The translations under genes and the position numbers were made by a program. Shown here piece after piece: positions 46,949 through 57,846 of a stretch of 64,000 nt of DNA. This stretch comes from Mariannaea sp. PMI_226 (taxonomy: Eukaryota > Ascomycota > Sordariomycetes > Hypocreales > Nectriaceae), in NCBI GenBank assembly GCA_024336345.1, contig JANFOG010000001.1, forward strand, positions 3,782,001 through 3,846,000, read 5' to 3'. The notes beneath the pieces are model-generated. The model did no database searches, was not told the origin of the DNA, and saw only the letters and a list, made by a program, of their open reading frames with translations. The first letter of the stretch is position 1; each line of letters begins with the position of its first letter.

Positions 46949-48634
46949 ATGTCTACATTTCAGTATCGGGAGCTCGACCTTGCGAAAGATTCCATTCGCA
47001 TCTTACGCATCGCAAAGGGGTCTTTTCTTGATGATATCTCTTGCGAGCTCATAGAAACACTCCCAAACACAGAAGAATGGCCGACATACTACGCTTTGTC
47101 ATACACATGGAGGGGTCTTGAACAGACACCGGGAGGCCCTAATCACCTTCCTCATGTTTTCGTGAATGGGCATCGGTTCAATACCACAGAGAGCTTATGT
47201 CTTGCTCTGTATCATATACGAAGTTTGGATGAAGATGTTTATTTATGGGCCGATGCGATTTGCATCAATCAAGAAGACAACAAAGAGAAGGGGCACCAAG
47301 TGAGGCAGATGCGAGATGTCTATAAGACTGCGGAAGAAGTATTTATCTGGCTGGGCTTGAGCAATGAAGACATCAAGGATCTCATGGAATCAATTTCTTG
47401 GATTGATCGCAGAGTTGCAATGTCCAAAGCCAGAGGAAACAGTGGAAGTTGGATAGATCTCTGTCGCAACTTTCTGATTGAGCGTCTTGGGAGTTTGGGA
47501 TCACTGCCTCATTCGAGACAAGGCCAAGCTCTTGCGGAGCTATTAACAAGACCGTGGTTTAAGAGGATATGGATACTCCAAGAAGTCGCCATGGCGAGAA
47601 AGGCTAGGATTTTGTGCGGACCTCACTCATGTCCAGCGCGAACTTTCGCCTTGATGCCGTTTCTTATGGGACTCGAAGTCGACGAACATGCACAGTCAGT
47701 TCTGGATATAATGCCACGATTCCGGGATAATACATGGTGGTCTTCAAGTCGTTGTTTACATGACCTTCTGGTCAAGTTTTCCAGAAGCGAAGCTACCGAA
47801 AAAAGAGACAAGATATACGCCTTACTTGGCATGTCAGAAGATGCCCACGATTCAGCACGATTCTATCCTTCATACCAGAAAACCGAAAAAGAGGTTTATC
47901 GAGATACTGCAAGCTTTTTAATTTTCGGCGAAGTTCTCGGCCACAATCACTTCAATTTTCCGGACTTCACATTACAAGAGCTATGTCTTCCTATCATTCA
48001 GCTTGCAGAGAAAACACTCTCCTCGATCCTTGGTCAGGAAGATATGGGAGGACCACCAGCATTAAGAACAGTCAGGCGACTCATGCTTCCCTTGAATGAA
48101 GGCAAACTTAAGATGTCCGATATCCTGCTATCTCTTGCGAAGAAGCAGGGTGAGGGCGGCCGCATACAGCGACTGTTGTCCAATCAAATGGTCAAAACCA
48201 GCGTCGACGTCACAAACGAAAAAGATGTACTAAGAGTCACATCTGGAGAGTAGAACGCAGAATCACTCAGCTTAGTCTTTCCCCGATCGGAACCGCCCGA
48301 ATTGAAATCACTACGTTGGGATTATCGGTACCAATTCTCACGTTATGGATTTACACATGCGACAATAGAGGAGATGATAAAGGCTGGGTTATCGAACGAA
48401 GAACTTCTACGCGCCTATGCGTGGGCCAGCGATAGAAATGGTGTAGAAAGGATGATTGCGGCTGGCGTCGATACCAACGCAATTGACGATTACGGTAAAA
48501 CGGCGTTCGAGTACGCCGTGGCCATGCGAGATAGCGGGAGAGAACGTCCTTACAGGTATTCCCAGCGTGGCACAATAAGACTGGAAGAGTATCAAGAATG
48601 CGCCCAAAGATTGAGCCAGACAACCCACCTCTGA
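46949..48634 (+). pseudogene. HET-domain protein gene with an in-frame stop before its ankyrin-like C-terminus
   Basis: HET proteins trigger heterokaryon incompatibility, a self/non-self recognition cell death in fungi. The first frame (46949-48253) codes for 434 residues starting MSTFQYRELDLAKDSIRILR. HET motifs are present in order: YYALSYTWRG, VYLWADAICINQEDNKEKG with QMRDVYKTAEEVFIWLG, LLTRPWFKRIWILQEVAMA and EKRDKIYALLGMSED. A TAG at 48251-48253 ends it. The same frame continues open to 48634 for 126 more codons, with an ankyrin-like unit (RMIAAGVDTNAIDDYGKTAF). No credible GT..AG intron that keeps the frame can remove the stop. Either this is a nonsense-mutated allele, or the shorter protein ending at the TAG is functional. 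The typical HET-ANK layout favours a nonsense mutation. Confidence 0.72.
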
Positions 48635-49345
48635 CCTGAACTGGAAAAGCTTATGGATATAAGTCACACAAAGTTATTAAGACAGAGTAGAAGATATTTT
48701 TCAATGAGAAAAAACGAAAGCGCCGGAGACGATTAGGCACGAATACAGATTGAATTTGGCTTGATCGTGATCATCTCATTCAAGAGGCTTCTTACGTCGT
48801 GATTTAAACATCACAATGTCCCCTGGGTCCAAATGTCTGAGCATTATTGTATCGATTAAGCACCATGGGCCTGCTATTCAAGGCGAAGTACATAAACCAA
48901 TAGAATCTAAACATATTCCAGCTCTCTTTATCCCCCTAACTGCAGAAACCGCATAAGTATCGTAATCCGTATCGAGGCGTTTTCCCATTAATGTAGTCAT
49001 ATCCTCCCATAAACACCATTATTAATGCTGGTAGTCAATTCAACCATAAAATAAATCAATAATCCCTCCCAAGAGTCGTATCGCATATGTCATGCCCCTT
49101 CGCCGGGCGGCGCGGGGAATTCTTTGTTGACCACAAACGCTAGAACCTCGAATAGGTAATGCTCGACCAATGGCCCTTTTCTCCTTGACAGAAGAAGACT
49201 GTGTTTTCTTTTATCGAGGCCGCTGTAGTCAGCGGAGGGTATTTGCCCATGGTGAGCGTAAGGAGCGTCTTGAAAGTGGAAAAAATTAGGTCAGGTCGAC
49301 TTTTCTCGACCTGTGAGTGAAGTTTCATCAGACCAGGATAGGGCC
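48635..49345. other. Convergent 3' region, HET gene and Crh gene
   Basis: AT-rich (TAAATC, TAATAA runs) with no gene seen. It contains both 3' UTRs. Confidence 0.55.
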
Positions 49346-50827
49346 TTAGACAAGGAGCATGAGGGCGACAAGACCAGCAACAGCAGCACCTAGGTTGGTG
49401 GCCATATGAGAAGCGGCATTGGTAGGGACAGTGCTGATGGTCTCCTTGGGAGGGGCGCTAGGGGGGGCAGGAGTGGAAGACTGGGGTTGAGTAGTCGAGC
49501 CGGGAGACTTGGTAGTAGTGACGGACTTGAAAGTGGTAGGCGGGGCCTCTGTGGTAGTAGTCTCCTTGACCTCAGTAGTCTTGACTGTTGTCTCTGGTGC
49601 TTGTGAGGTGGTTGAAGTTGAAGTCTCCTCAATCTTCGTGGTAGGCTTAGGGACACTAGTGGTCGTAGGCTCAGTGGTTGTAGTAGGCTCAGGAGCAACG
49701 GTCGTAGTTGGCTGTGCAGAGCTGGTTGTAATCACTACAGGTACGGGAACCTTGGTCGAAGTAACAGCCTGGGGGGGAGGTTGATAGTGGGTAGTAGTGT
49801 GAGGGGGAGGGGGAGGAGGGTTCTTGACATTGGACCCGTCGCCGCCCTTGACGTCGATGGACTGCCAGGAACCAGAGTTATCGCTATAAACATACTCCTT
49901 GACATTGGAATTCTGGCTAGGGCCATCCTTGCCAGCGTAGTCCACGATGGTGATACTTTTGTAGTAGGCTAAGAAAGGAGCATTGTTGAAATCTAGCAAG
50001 ACGGTTAATAATGCAAAAGCTGAGGCTGGGTCAAGGATAGGGAAAACTAACTGGTGTAGCCACCAGCCCATTCAACGGTGCCTGGAGGAGAGCTCGCGCC
50101 ACCGCCAACCCAAGTGCCAAGCTTCACCTGCATGGGAGTCTGAGGAAACTTGGAGCCAACGTCAGCAGCGTTGAGAGTGCGGACAGCATTGTCGTCAATA
50201 AGCCAGGTCACGGCGGTGGAGGTCCAGACGACGGAGTACTTGTGGTACGAGGTCAGAGGAGCACCGACGGAGTGGAAAGCAGCGCGGTCGTAGGTGGTAG
50301 TGTCGCCCTTGCTGAAGTAGTTGCTCTGGACCTGGGAGTTATCACCACCGAGAAATTCCCAATCGATCTCGTCGAGATCATCGGACTGGAGAACAGCGCT
50401 GGTAACAATGCCTTGGCCCAGCGCAGCCTGGAGAACCAAGTCGACCCGGCCAAAGAACAGATATTGGCCGGATATGATAGTCGGAGAATCGCTCTCTGAT
50501 TTGATCACAAAGTTGGCACCCTTGCCGCTGTAGCTGAGAGACGTGGATCCCTGTAGATGGAAAGCATCGCAGGGACCCTGGGTGAAGTCACAATTGAGAC
50601 CGTTTGCGCCAAAGGCAGGGTCAGGGGGGCAGGCTAAAACAAAGAGTTAGCCATTGAGTAGAAGATAACAACATTTCTTTTCTACCGCCATAGTGTGGCA
50701 GAGAGAAATATGGAAGAATTGCTCAGAACATACTCGACGTCAAAGGGTTGCAGGAAGTGAAAGTCTGAGCAGAGACCAGGGTCGAGGCGGCAAGCAGCAC
50801 AGCCGCCGGGAAAGCCCTGGAAAACAT
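49346..50827 (-). CDS. Crh-type GH16 transglycosylase, GPI-anchored (chitin-glucan crosslinking)
   Basis: Crh enzymes join chitin to beta-glucan in the fungal wall. Exons: 50827-50734, 50633-50052 and 49992-49346, giving 409 residues. The signal peptide is MFSRAFPAAVLLAASTLVSA. Cysteines at about 33, 46 and 53 form the N-terminal disulfide region. The GH16 active-site motif is DEIDWEFLGG, with nucleophile and acid/base Glu120 and Glu124 around Asp122. Other conserved parts are FFGRVDLVLQAALGQGIVTS, HKYSVVWTS and GTWVGGG. Behind the catalytic domain comes a Pro-rich stretch (NPPPPPPHTTTHYQPPPQ) and about 140 residues of Thr/Ser/Pro/Glu-rich linker. A hydrophobic C-terminus, LGAAVAGLVALMLLV, acts as the GPI signal. 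No CBM18 chitin-binding module is present. The gene is convergent with the HET gene. Confidence 0.94.
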
Positions 50828-52913
50828 TTTGTCGGATTGGCTCGTAACTAACAAGCGGCCAGTTCCCCCGAATGTACAATTTCAGAACAGAATGTTTCAA
50901 AAAGATAACGATGGCGATAATCAAGGTGATGTCTGTCAGAGAGCACCTAGTTGGCGAGATCACCGCTGAGGTGGAGGAGTACACAACCTGGGTGTATACC
51001 GTGCAGTGGGCGAGAGAAACGGAGTGTGAGAGGCGGGAATCGAGGCGGCAAGTTCAAAGGAGGACAGAATCAGGCAGAGGATGATGGAGGAGGAAGGCGG
51101 GAAAGGTAGGATTAATAAATGACTACTATGCTACCTGCCTATGACCTATGACAAGAAAGTCGAAGGCGGGTGAACGAGATGGCGGCGGTTTATTGAAGCC
51201 GAGCAACGAACAACCGGCGCCTCCAGTAGGCGCTTCGGGGCATGTGGGCCATCGTGGGCCATCATGGGCCATGATGCACGATGGGCAGACCCTTGACACT
51301 CCGGAGGCCACGAACGACAGGGGCTCAAGTCCCTGGAATACGGGATGGGACCCTGGTTCGGACTGTTGAGCTAGTACTCCTTAGGGTTGTTTCCTAGCCA
51401 CAGCACAAAGTAGCTATACGAGAGGCTGGAGAAAGCACCCAAAGAACCATGGTCTGGACTCGTCGAATTGTCGACTCCTCCATGAAGAGGCGAAAAAAAG
51501 AAGAGAAGGTATTGAGAGGAGCGAGTGGTGGGAGCAACCAACCACATGTTCGCTCTGCACGGCCGCTTCAATCGACCTGCGAGCACGTTTGGATAGTATG
51601 TAGCCAAGACACTGCAAGCCCTCTTCTGAGAGCGCCACGGCCAGGATGCGTTAGATTGTGTTACTCGGTATGCTGACCACACATGGATGGATTGGCTTGA
51701 TGCACACTTGCAGATGGTGGTATGCCGCATTGGGCAGATTGCTTGCTATCTCTACCTGCGTGCATCTCCTTGCATCTGACGACTTGCACTAGCGCCCGGC
51801 GGTAGTACGACTACCCTCCGTTGAGGGAGTCATGAGCCCAAAGCGTGCCGGGGAGCCCGGGTTATCATGGTAGAGGGGGGGGCTGGGAATCTCGACAATG
51901 GTGCTTTTGGACCTAGGGCCATCAACTCAGGTGATGCACCGGCGCCCAGAACACGAAGTGTGTGGAAGCTGGCACGCAAAGTTCTACCTGCATCGCTTCC
52001 CACCAGGGACAGATTACGAGACGAGAGGGATGGTGGTGTTGTCGATGCCCACAGTACAGATTGTAAGTCAACCGCATGGCCGTGACATGACGAGAAAGGC
52101 TCCAGCACTTCGTGTTGATCCCTGGCGCAACCCGCAACAGGTGAGCTTCGGACTTGGTGCTTTACGATCTGGGGCCTGTCAGCACCCGTAGTTCCCCAGT
52201 TAACGGGCTACTTACATCCACACTCTGTATACTGGCCCTCATCTGTTCCCGAGGGAGTCCCACTGTGCGGACAGGGCTCAATAGGGTCGGGATTCACGAG
52301 AAGAGGGGTAATGTGGGATACGAAGGGCTAGAGCTACTCTCATCGGCAATAAAGTACCCACAGCTCTAGGTGACTAGAATGGATCCCCTCCCCCCGGTGT
52401 CCAGGCTGATGGAAGTGAACGTGGTGCATTGCTATCGGAGTTGTACCTGGTTGAATAATGGCGATGCCTGTGGTTATGGTGTTTTGCGTCCGCAGCTCCC
52501 CGAAAGCCCATGCACAATGGTATTAAGCTGACGAGTTACAAGTTCTCATATGACCATTACAGATGCCTAGTGCTAGTATGCATATTTCTTCACTTTTCCT
52601 TCCTTTACTTTATGTTTATGCATATCCCGTCTCCAAAAAAACAGATCCTTACAATCTATACACTTATGTACGTTAGAGATATCCGGCCAGAGCGAAGAGA
52701 CACTCATCCTCGTACCGTAGCTTGCGTACCCAGTCACTCGCAGTAGCGCTTTGAAAACCCGAGTGCCCACTCTGTCTTCCGTCTGAATATCTGTCTACGT
52801 TGACGTAGTATCTGTCTGCTTACTTTCATGCTCACTCTATCTAGTACTGCTACGTAAATATTGATCCATCGGTCAACTTGTGTCCCAAGTCTAGTCTTAG
52901 CTTTATCAGAATA
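50828..52913. other. Gene-free stretch between the Crh gene and the Tc1 element
   Basis: No gene is supported. It contains the Crh promoter, a tandem GGGCCATC repeat at 51243-51286 and a C-run at 52388. Open frames near 51830-52190 overlap on both strands without domain support. Confidence 0.5.
51243..51286. repeat. Short tandem GGGCCATCR repeat with inverted partner
   Basis: Three head-to-tail copies of a decamer close to TGGGCCATCR are followed by ATGCACGATGGGC, which can pair back with the first unit. Confidence 0.7.
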
Positions 52914-54192
52914 CAGCAACTGGCAACAAGTTTTGATCCAAACCTCTGTAACTAGCGGGGCCCCCCACAGGGAAATTAGACTCAATTTTCAACGCTGCTT
53001 TTACCCCCCTATTTTGCTTCCTTCAACATACAACACCACAAAATGGGCCGCCGTGGGCCAGAGCTATCACCTCAATTACGGTCTCGAATTTGTGAGCTTC
53101 GAAGCTATGGTCTTTCTCATAGCCGGATTAAAGCTTTACATCCAGAGGTCCCTCTTGGAACCATTAAATCAACCCTACGGCTCGAAAAACAACGCTTAGA
53201 TAATCAAAGTAAGCCACGGTCTGGAGCTCCACGGAAGCTTACGGAAGAGCAACGCGATCAAATCTACGATACAATAACGCATATTGATCCACATATTACA
53301 ACAAAAGATCTACTAGATTCAGTAGATAATGCTTGCAAAGAGAGGTCTTTAAGATATCTTTTGCGAGAGATGGGCCGGCGTAGGTGGATCCAAAAGAAAC
53401 GACCTTTACTGAAGCCTGAACATGCTGAAAAGAGGCGTCAGTGGGTAGCCCGATACGAGAATATCGACTGGAAGACTGTCAAATGGAGCGATGAATGTTA
53501 TGTTATAAGAGGGCAAGGGGCCCGGCCTGTGTGGACTTTCTTAAGCCCTCGTGAGCAGCTATTACAGGGCGATGTAAAGGAAAGCTCACCACAAGGAGCC
53601 GTAAGGCAGATGTTTTGGGCCTTATTTGGAGCCAGCCTTCGCACAGGGCTAATGGCTCTTCACGGCCGTGTTGATGGAGAGCATATCTGCGACCTATATC
53701 AAGCTATTCTTCCGGAAGTCATCAAGCCAGGTGATATCTTTATGCATGATAATGCTTCTTCACATACAGCTCGGATAGTCAAGGCTTTATTAGATGAACT
53801 AAACATCAAGACCATGATTTGGCCGCCATATTCACCAGACCTCAATCCAATTGAGAACCTTTGGGCCTTAATGAAAGCAGAAATCTATTGTCTTCACCCA
53901 GAGCTAGAATTTATGGATGATACAGTCAAAACACAATATGAATTAGTGAAAGCTGCAAAGGAAGCTTGGCATAGCATTGCTGATGAGACCTTAGAAAATC
54001 TAATATCTACAATGCCTAATAGAGTAGCTGCTGTTAAGGCTGCTGATGGTTGGTATACAAAATACTAGCAAAATAAAGGATCACAAGGCTGCTTAAAGCA
54101 GCATATAATAGCTACCTATTTCAGCTAGCATGTCTTTGCGTGGTGACCCCACTGGTACAGAGGTTTGGATCAAAACTTGTTGCCAGTTGCTG
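52914..54192 (+). mobile_element. Complete Tc1/mariner DNA transposon
   Basis: A 1279-bp element bounded by perfect 37-bp terminal inverted repeats at 52914-52950 (begins CAGCAACTGGCAACAAG) and 54156-54192 (the exact reverse complement). It is flanked by TA on both sides (52912-52913 and 54193-54194), the target duplication of the Tc1/mariner superfamily. Beyond 37 bp the two ends stay similar for about a dozen bases (AGCGGGGCC against AGTGGGGTC), with C/T differences. The single frame inside is intact and uninterrupted, so the copy looks young and could be autonomous. Confidence 0.95.
53043..54068 (+). CDS. Tc1/mariner transposase (DD34E)
   Basis: An intronless transposase of 341 residues that binds the terminal inverted repeats, cuts and reinserts the element at TA. 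The N-terminal helix-turn-helix region is MGRRGPELSPQLRSRICELR to about residue 110, with the linker SKPRSGAPRKLTEEQR. The catalytic triad is visible: Asp150 in VKWSDECYV, Asp236 in FMHDNASSHTA and Glu271 in YSPDLNPIENLW, with exactly 34 residues between the last two. No stop or frameshift is present. AT-rich third positions and the low share of C-ending codons differ from host genes, as expected for a mobile element. It may be functional, but activity cannot be judged from one copy. Confidence 0.95.
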   Translation: MGRRGPELSPQLRSRICELRSYGLSHSRIKALHPEVPLGTIKSTLRLEKQRLDNQSKPRSGAPRKLTEEQRDQIYDTITHIDPHITTKDLLDSVDNACKERSLRYLLREMGRRRWIQKKRPLLKPEHAEKRRQWVARYENIDWKTVKWSDECYVIRGQGARPVWTFLSPREQLLQGDVKESSPQGAVRQMFWALFGASLRTGLMALHGRVDGEHICDLYQAILPEVIKPGDIFMHDNASSHTARIVKALLDELNIKTMIWPPYSPDLNPIENLWALMKAEIYCLHPELEFMDDTVKTQYELVKAAKEAWHSIADETLENLISTMPNRVAAVKAADGWYTKY

Positions 54193-54194
54193 TA

Positions 54195-57100
54195 TAAGAA
54201 GCAGCTCGGGCAGCGTCTCCACTGAAGAAAGCCCAAGCGGGCGGATCGAGAGTTCTGACAGGCGCCCTCACCAGGCGGCCCCCAGTTCATGCATTGCTCG
54301 TCCTTTGGCCCAGGTGGCGCCAGGTTGGGTCATCGCGTTTTGGCCAGTGGGACTCTTGAGAGCTGAGAGGGGTTCAAGCCACAGGACCTCTCTCCTCCAA
54401 CCAAAAATAACGATGGATGTGATAATCCCCCTCATCAAAAATGGTCTTGGAATTTTGTGTTCACCTGGGCTACGATGCAACATGCGCTATTTCGTTCCGC
54501 TGGGCTTCGACGGGCTTCGGTTCTGCGAATACGTAGGCCGTCTTGTGCCCATTGCCTCTGCCGATATGTGGTATCAGTAAATTCTCGTATTCCCGGGTGT
54601 GCTGTGCCGAGCCATGCCATTCGGCCTGTCTCCCATTTGGCCCTCATGCCCGCCCACCCGTAGAGGTCACTCGCGTGTGTTGGTGGAGAGTGTCTAGGCA
54701 TCACGGGGACAAGAAAACCAACAAAAGTCTGATGCTGGACACGAGAGTGTCTGTTTTCGCCAAGTACCTTAGGCAACTTTTTGCCTCAGAAGTTATACTA
54801 ATCGGCTAAAGCAGGACGAAGGAAAAGCGATCGAGTCCCGGATCCTTTTTGTAAGCTTGGCAATTGACTCCCACAACCCATCGTATTACTCTCTCCTTGG
54901 TGTTCGGCTCGTGTAGACGAAGCAGCTCAAGGTGACTCTACATTGAGGTGAGGTGAACTAGGCAATGCATACGTAGTAGTCATATCCAAATGCATGATCC
55001 TATTTGATAGGAGACGTACTATTGCTGACAGACCCGTTCAATGGTACGAGAGACAAAGAGCTCCCTTAGATGCATCCATCTGCTTACCTCCCAAGCTAGG
55101 TCGACAGTTGGCTTTGATTCGAGCAGGATAATGAGAGCTTGAGATGTCACAAACTGAGCTCGACTCTCTCCAATTGATTGGTTTGCTGTGTACTGCATGG
55201 CAGACGCAATGCGGGATAAGTCAAAGGTGCTATGACGTACCTAGACAGGGATGATGAGGTGTTGTTTTGATGCGGAAAGGCCCTTGTCCTGGTCAGTGCC
55301 GACCAGATGCAGTCCACCATGCTGAATGCGTACATTATCTCTCAATTTTTCCCGCAGCTTGCGATTAATTACGAGGTTTGCATCACAGCTGTTTATTTGT
55401 TCAGTGTGCTGCGAACGAAGCACATAACGTCATTGCCAACCAGGTCCGAGACATCCCCGGTCCCTAGTTATTTTCGCAGTCATTGCTCTCAGCGTGGACC
55501 AGCTTCTAATTCCGCCCAATATTCTACTCTTGCAACATTCAAGACGAACCAAGTCTGTCCAGCCAAACATAATACTTGGTACAGACCTCCCACATGGAGA
55601 CAGGAGCTAGTGGCCAGCCCTAGCAGACAAAACAAGTAATGCATTAGGCTACAAGTGCGAGTTCCGCTCCACTGTCCCATTGATCAGAGCTGTTGAACTG
55701 CCGACAGTTGCTAGGAAGTTCAGGGTAGTTAGTGTCCGCCAATGAAAGATACCACATCTGGGTGGCGGAGTTTCCAAGGTAGTCCTGTTTCTGAAGAAGT
55801 GGTTTTAAGACGGTTAGACAAACTTCTCGAAAGCTTGACCATACCCTTGATGGTGTTTAAAGATGATCGATCGGCGACCATCTCACGCGAATCGCATCAG
55901 TTCCCGCCCCTCACACACCCACACACACGCACGCAACGCTTGATCTTCAGGAGGGAACTCGATCATCCCCTTGCTGTGCCTATCTTGGAATACTGAAAGA
56001 ATAGTTTAATAACTTGAACGCTTTCATCAGACTGACGTATGCCTTCGACAAAATCTCAGTCATAAGATCTAAGACCTCCTTTTAATGAGATCACGTTTCA
56101 CCACATCTCATCATATCTGACCTTCTTCCGACTTTAGCCAACTTAGTAGAGGCACGGAAAGTTGTACATGTGTTTCTCTACGCTAGACTCGCTTCTTCCC
56201 ATTTTACTATTTGCCATGGTCTTAGAATAGTCGTTTGTCAGATTATTGAGCTATTGCTTCACGAGGTTGTCGTTCTCTTGCAGGATATCTTTCATTCGCC
56301 TACTCATTCAAATTCAGTTTTACGGTTGATTAAATAATTATGTATATAAATTAGAAGCTATATAAGGATTGTTACAGAGGACTTGTAAATCAACGGAAAA
56401 TCTAACTCGCACCAGCTCTCTGTGCTCCGGTACAACGTACCTCTCTTTGTCTCCCCACCCAACTGGGTCTGTTACACAGCCTAGGCACAAGGATCTTTCG
56501 AGTCCATCGTTGAGTATGGCAATCTACGTCATAGATCTTAAATTCATGTGTCATCTGCGTATGATACCGGCAGGATGCGGCTTGAGAGCTGTAACCTCAC
56601 CTTCGACGGTTCGTTCCACAGCAACACGCCAGGTTCATCTGGATCTAATACGGTCCATATGTTGCAGACTCTGATTAAATATGCGTTCCATTTGAGATCT
56701 GATGTTACATTGTCGTAACCTGAATATCGTCGTCACAATCACGGTCCGGCAAGTGGACCTCCAAAAGTAGGATATTGATCTAACATCAGACGAGGCTGAT
56801 GTTAGATTAAACATAAATCACAGCGGTTTATTAACTATTATGTTTCACATAAACACCCGCTAGTCCATATTGAATATATAACGAGCTTACCGTACAATAA
56901 TCTCCGAGATGTCACATTCCTTTGAAACTAGAATCGGCTATGCAACCGAAACATATCATAGACCAACTCTAGATTCTAAGACCACTTAAACCCACATGTT
57001 CCTCGCGACTCCACTACTCCCTTACGACCATCAGCTCCTGTCTCACCTTGATTCAGTATACTAGGTTTCGATGTGTCTCTTGTTCTAGTTCGTCATTCAG

Positions 57101-57846
57101 CCAAGGCTAGGGAAACACAGGATAGAAATGGGACAGCAATTCGCATAACATCTTCCAAAACAAAACACGATTTACCGCAATATATAGATATAGTAGGATC
57201 CAACCAGATTGTGTGCAACTGCAAGACAGCAACTAGTGGTGTTTGTATTCGACGTTTGTTCAACATCCACCCTCTGTCAGTTTAGGGTAAGGTGATATAA
57301 GGCAACCTGGCTCAATCTGGTGTTTATAATCTATTAAACTTTTCTGAGTTGAGGCAGTTAGTGATATAGAACAATATGAGAAGAAGCTCTAGAAAGCTTT
57401 CTAACGAAGAAAGGGATTGGTTTTTTTTCCTTCAACTGAAAGGATACTATTATATGATTGGGAAAGGGAGCGGTATTATTTGGAGTAATTGGAGGTAGAA
57501 AAGCTATGAACAAAAACTGACAAGCCCTCTGAGCTTGGTTCCGTTCATTATGGAGCAGTAGTACCATTAGTCCCTTATAAAAACTGCCACAGCAGTGTTG
57601 CGATGATTGGCGCGAGGTGTGACTCTTTCACCGACCTCTTCGCTAGGCAGAATTTGTGGCTGAATCGCAATTGGCCTTGGAGCATCTTTATTGACTAGTA
57701 GAAATAGGACCATCACCAGCAACCGCAAATAAAGAACGGGCATCCTACCTTAGTTTGTATCGAATCGCGAGCCGCTATAATGAGTATTTCAGCCAGCTGA
57801 GCGCATTTATTGTAATTTGGGAATCACAACTGAAGAGTCCACCAAT
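54195..57846. other. Gene-free block between the transposon and the PARG gene
   Basis: No gene is supported. The left part has G/C-rich sequence that does not code. From 56040 to 57400 it is AT-rich. It holds a perfect hairpin at 56778-56807. Short frames at 55307, 55742 and 56369 match nothing recognisable. Confidence 0.5.
56778..56807. repeat. Perfect 12-bp hairpin
   Basis: ATCTAACATCAG, then the loop ACGAGG, then CTGATGTTAGAT. A further half-copy (ATCTGATGTTACATTG) lies about 80 bases to the left at 56697-56712. No U-run follows, so a terminator is unlikely. Confidence 0.85.

Noticed and set aside
48182..48274. Possible intron removing the TAG in the HET gene
   Set aside because: Candidate donor/acceptor pairs either change the frame (44 nt from GTACTA to TCAG), are too short (33 nt), or use a poor donor (GTCACA, 51 nt).
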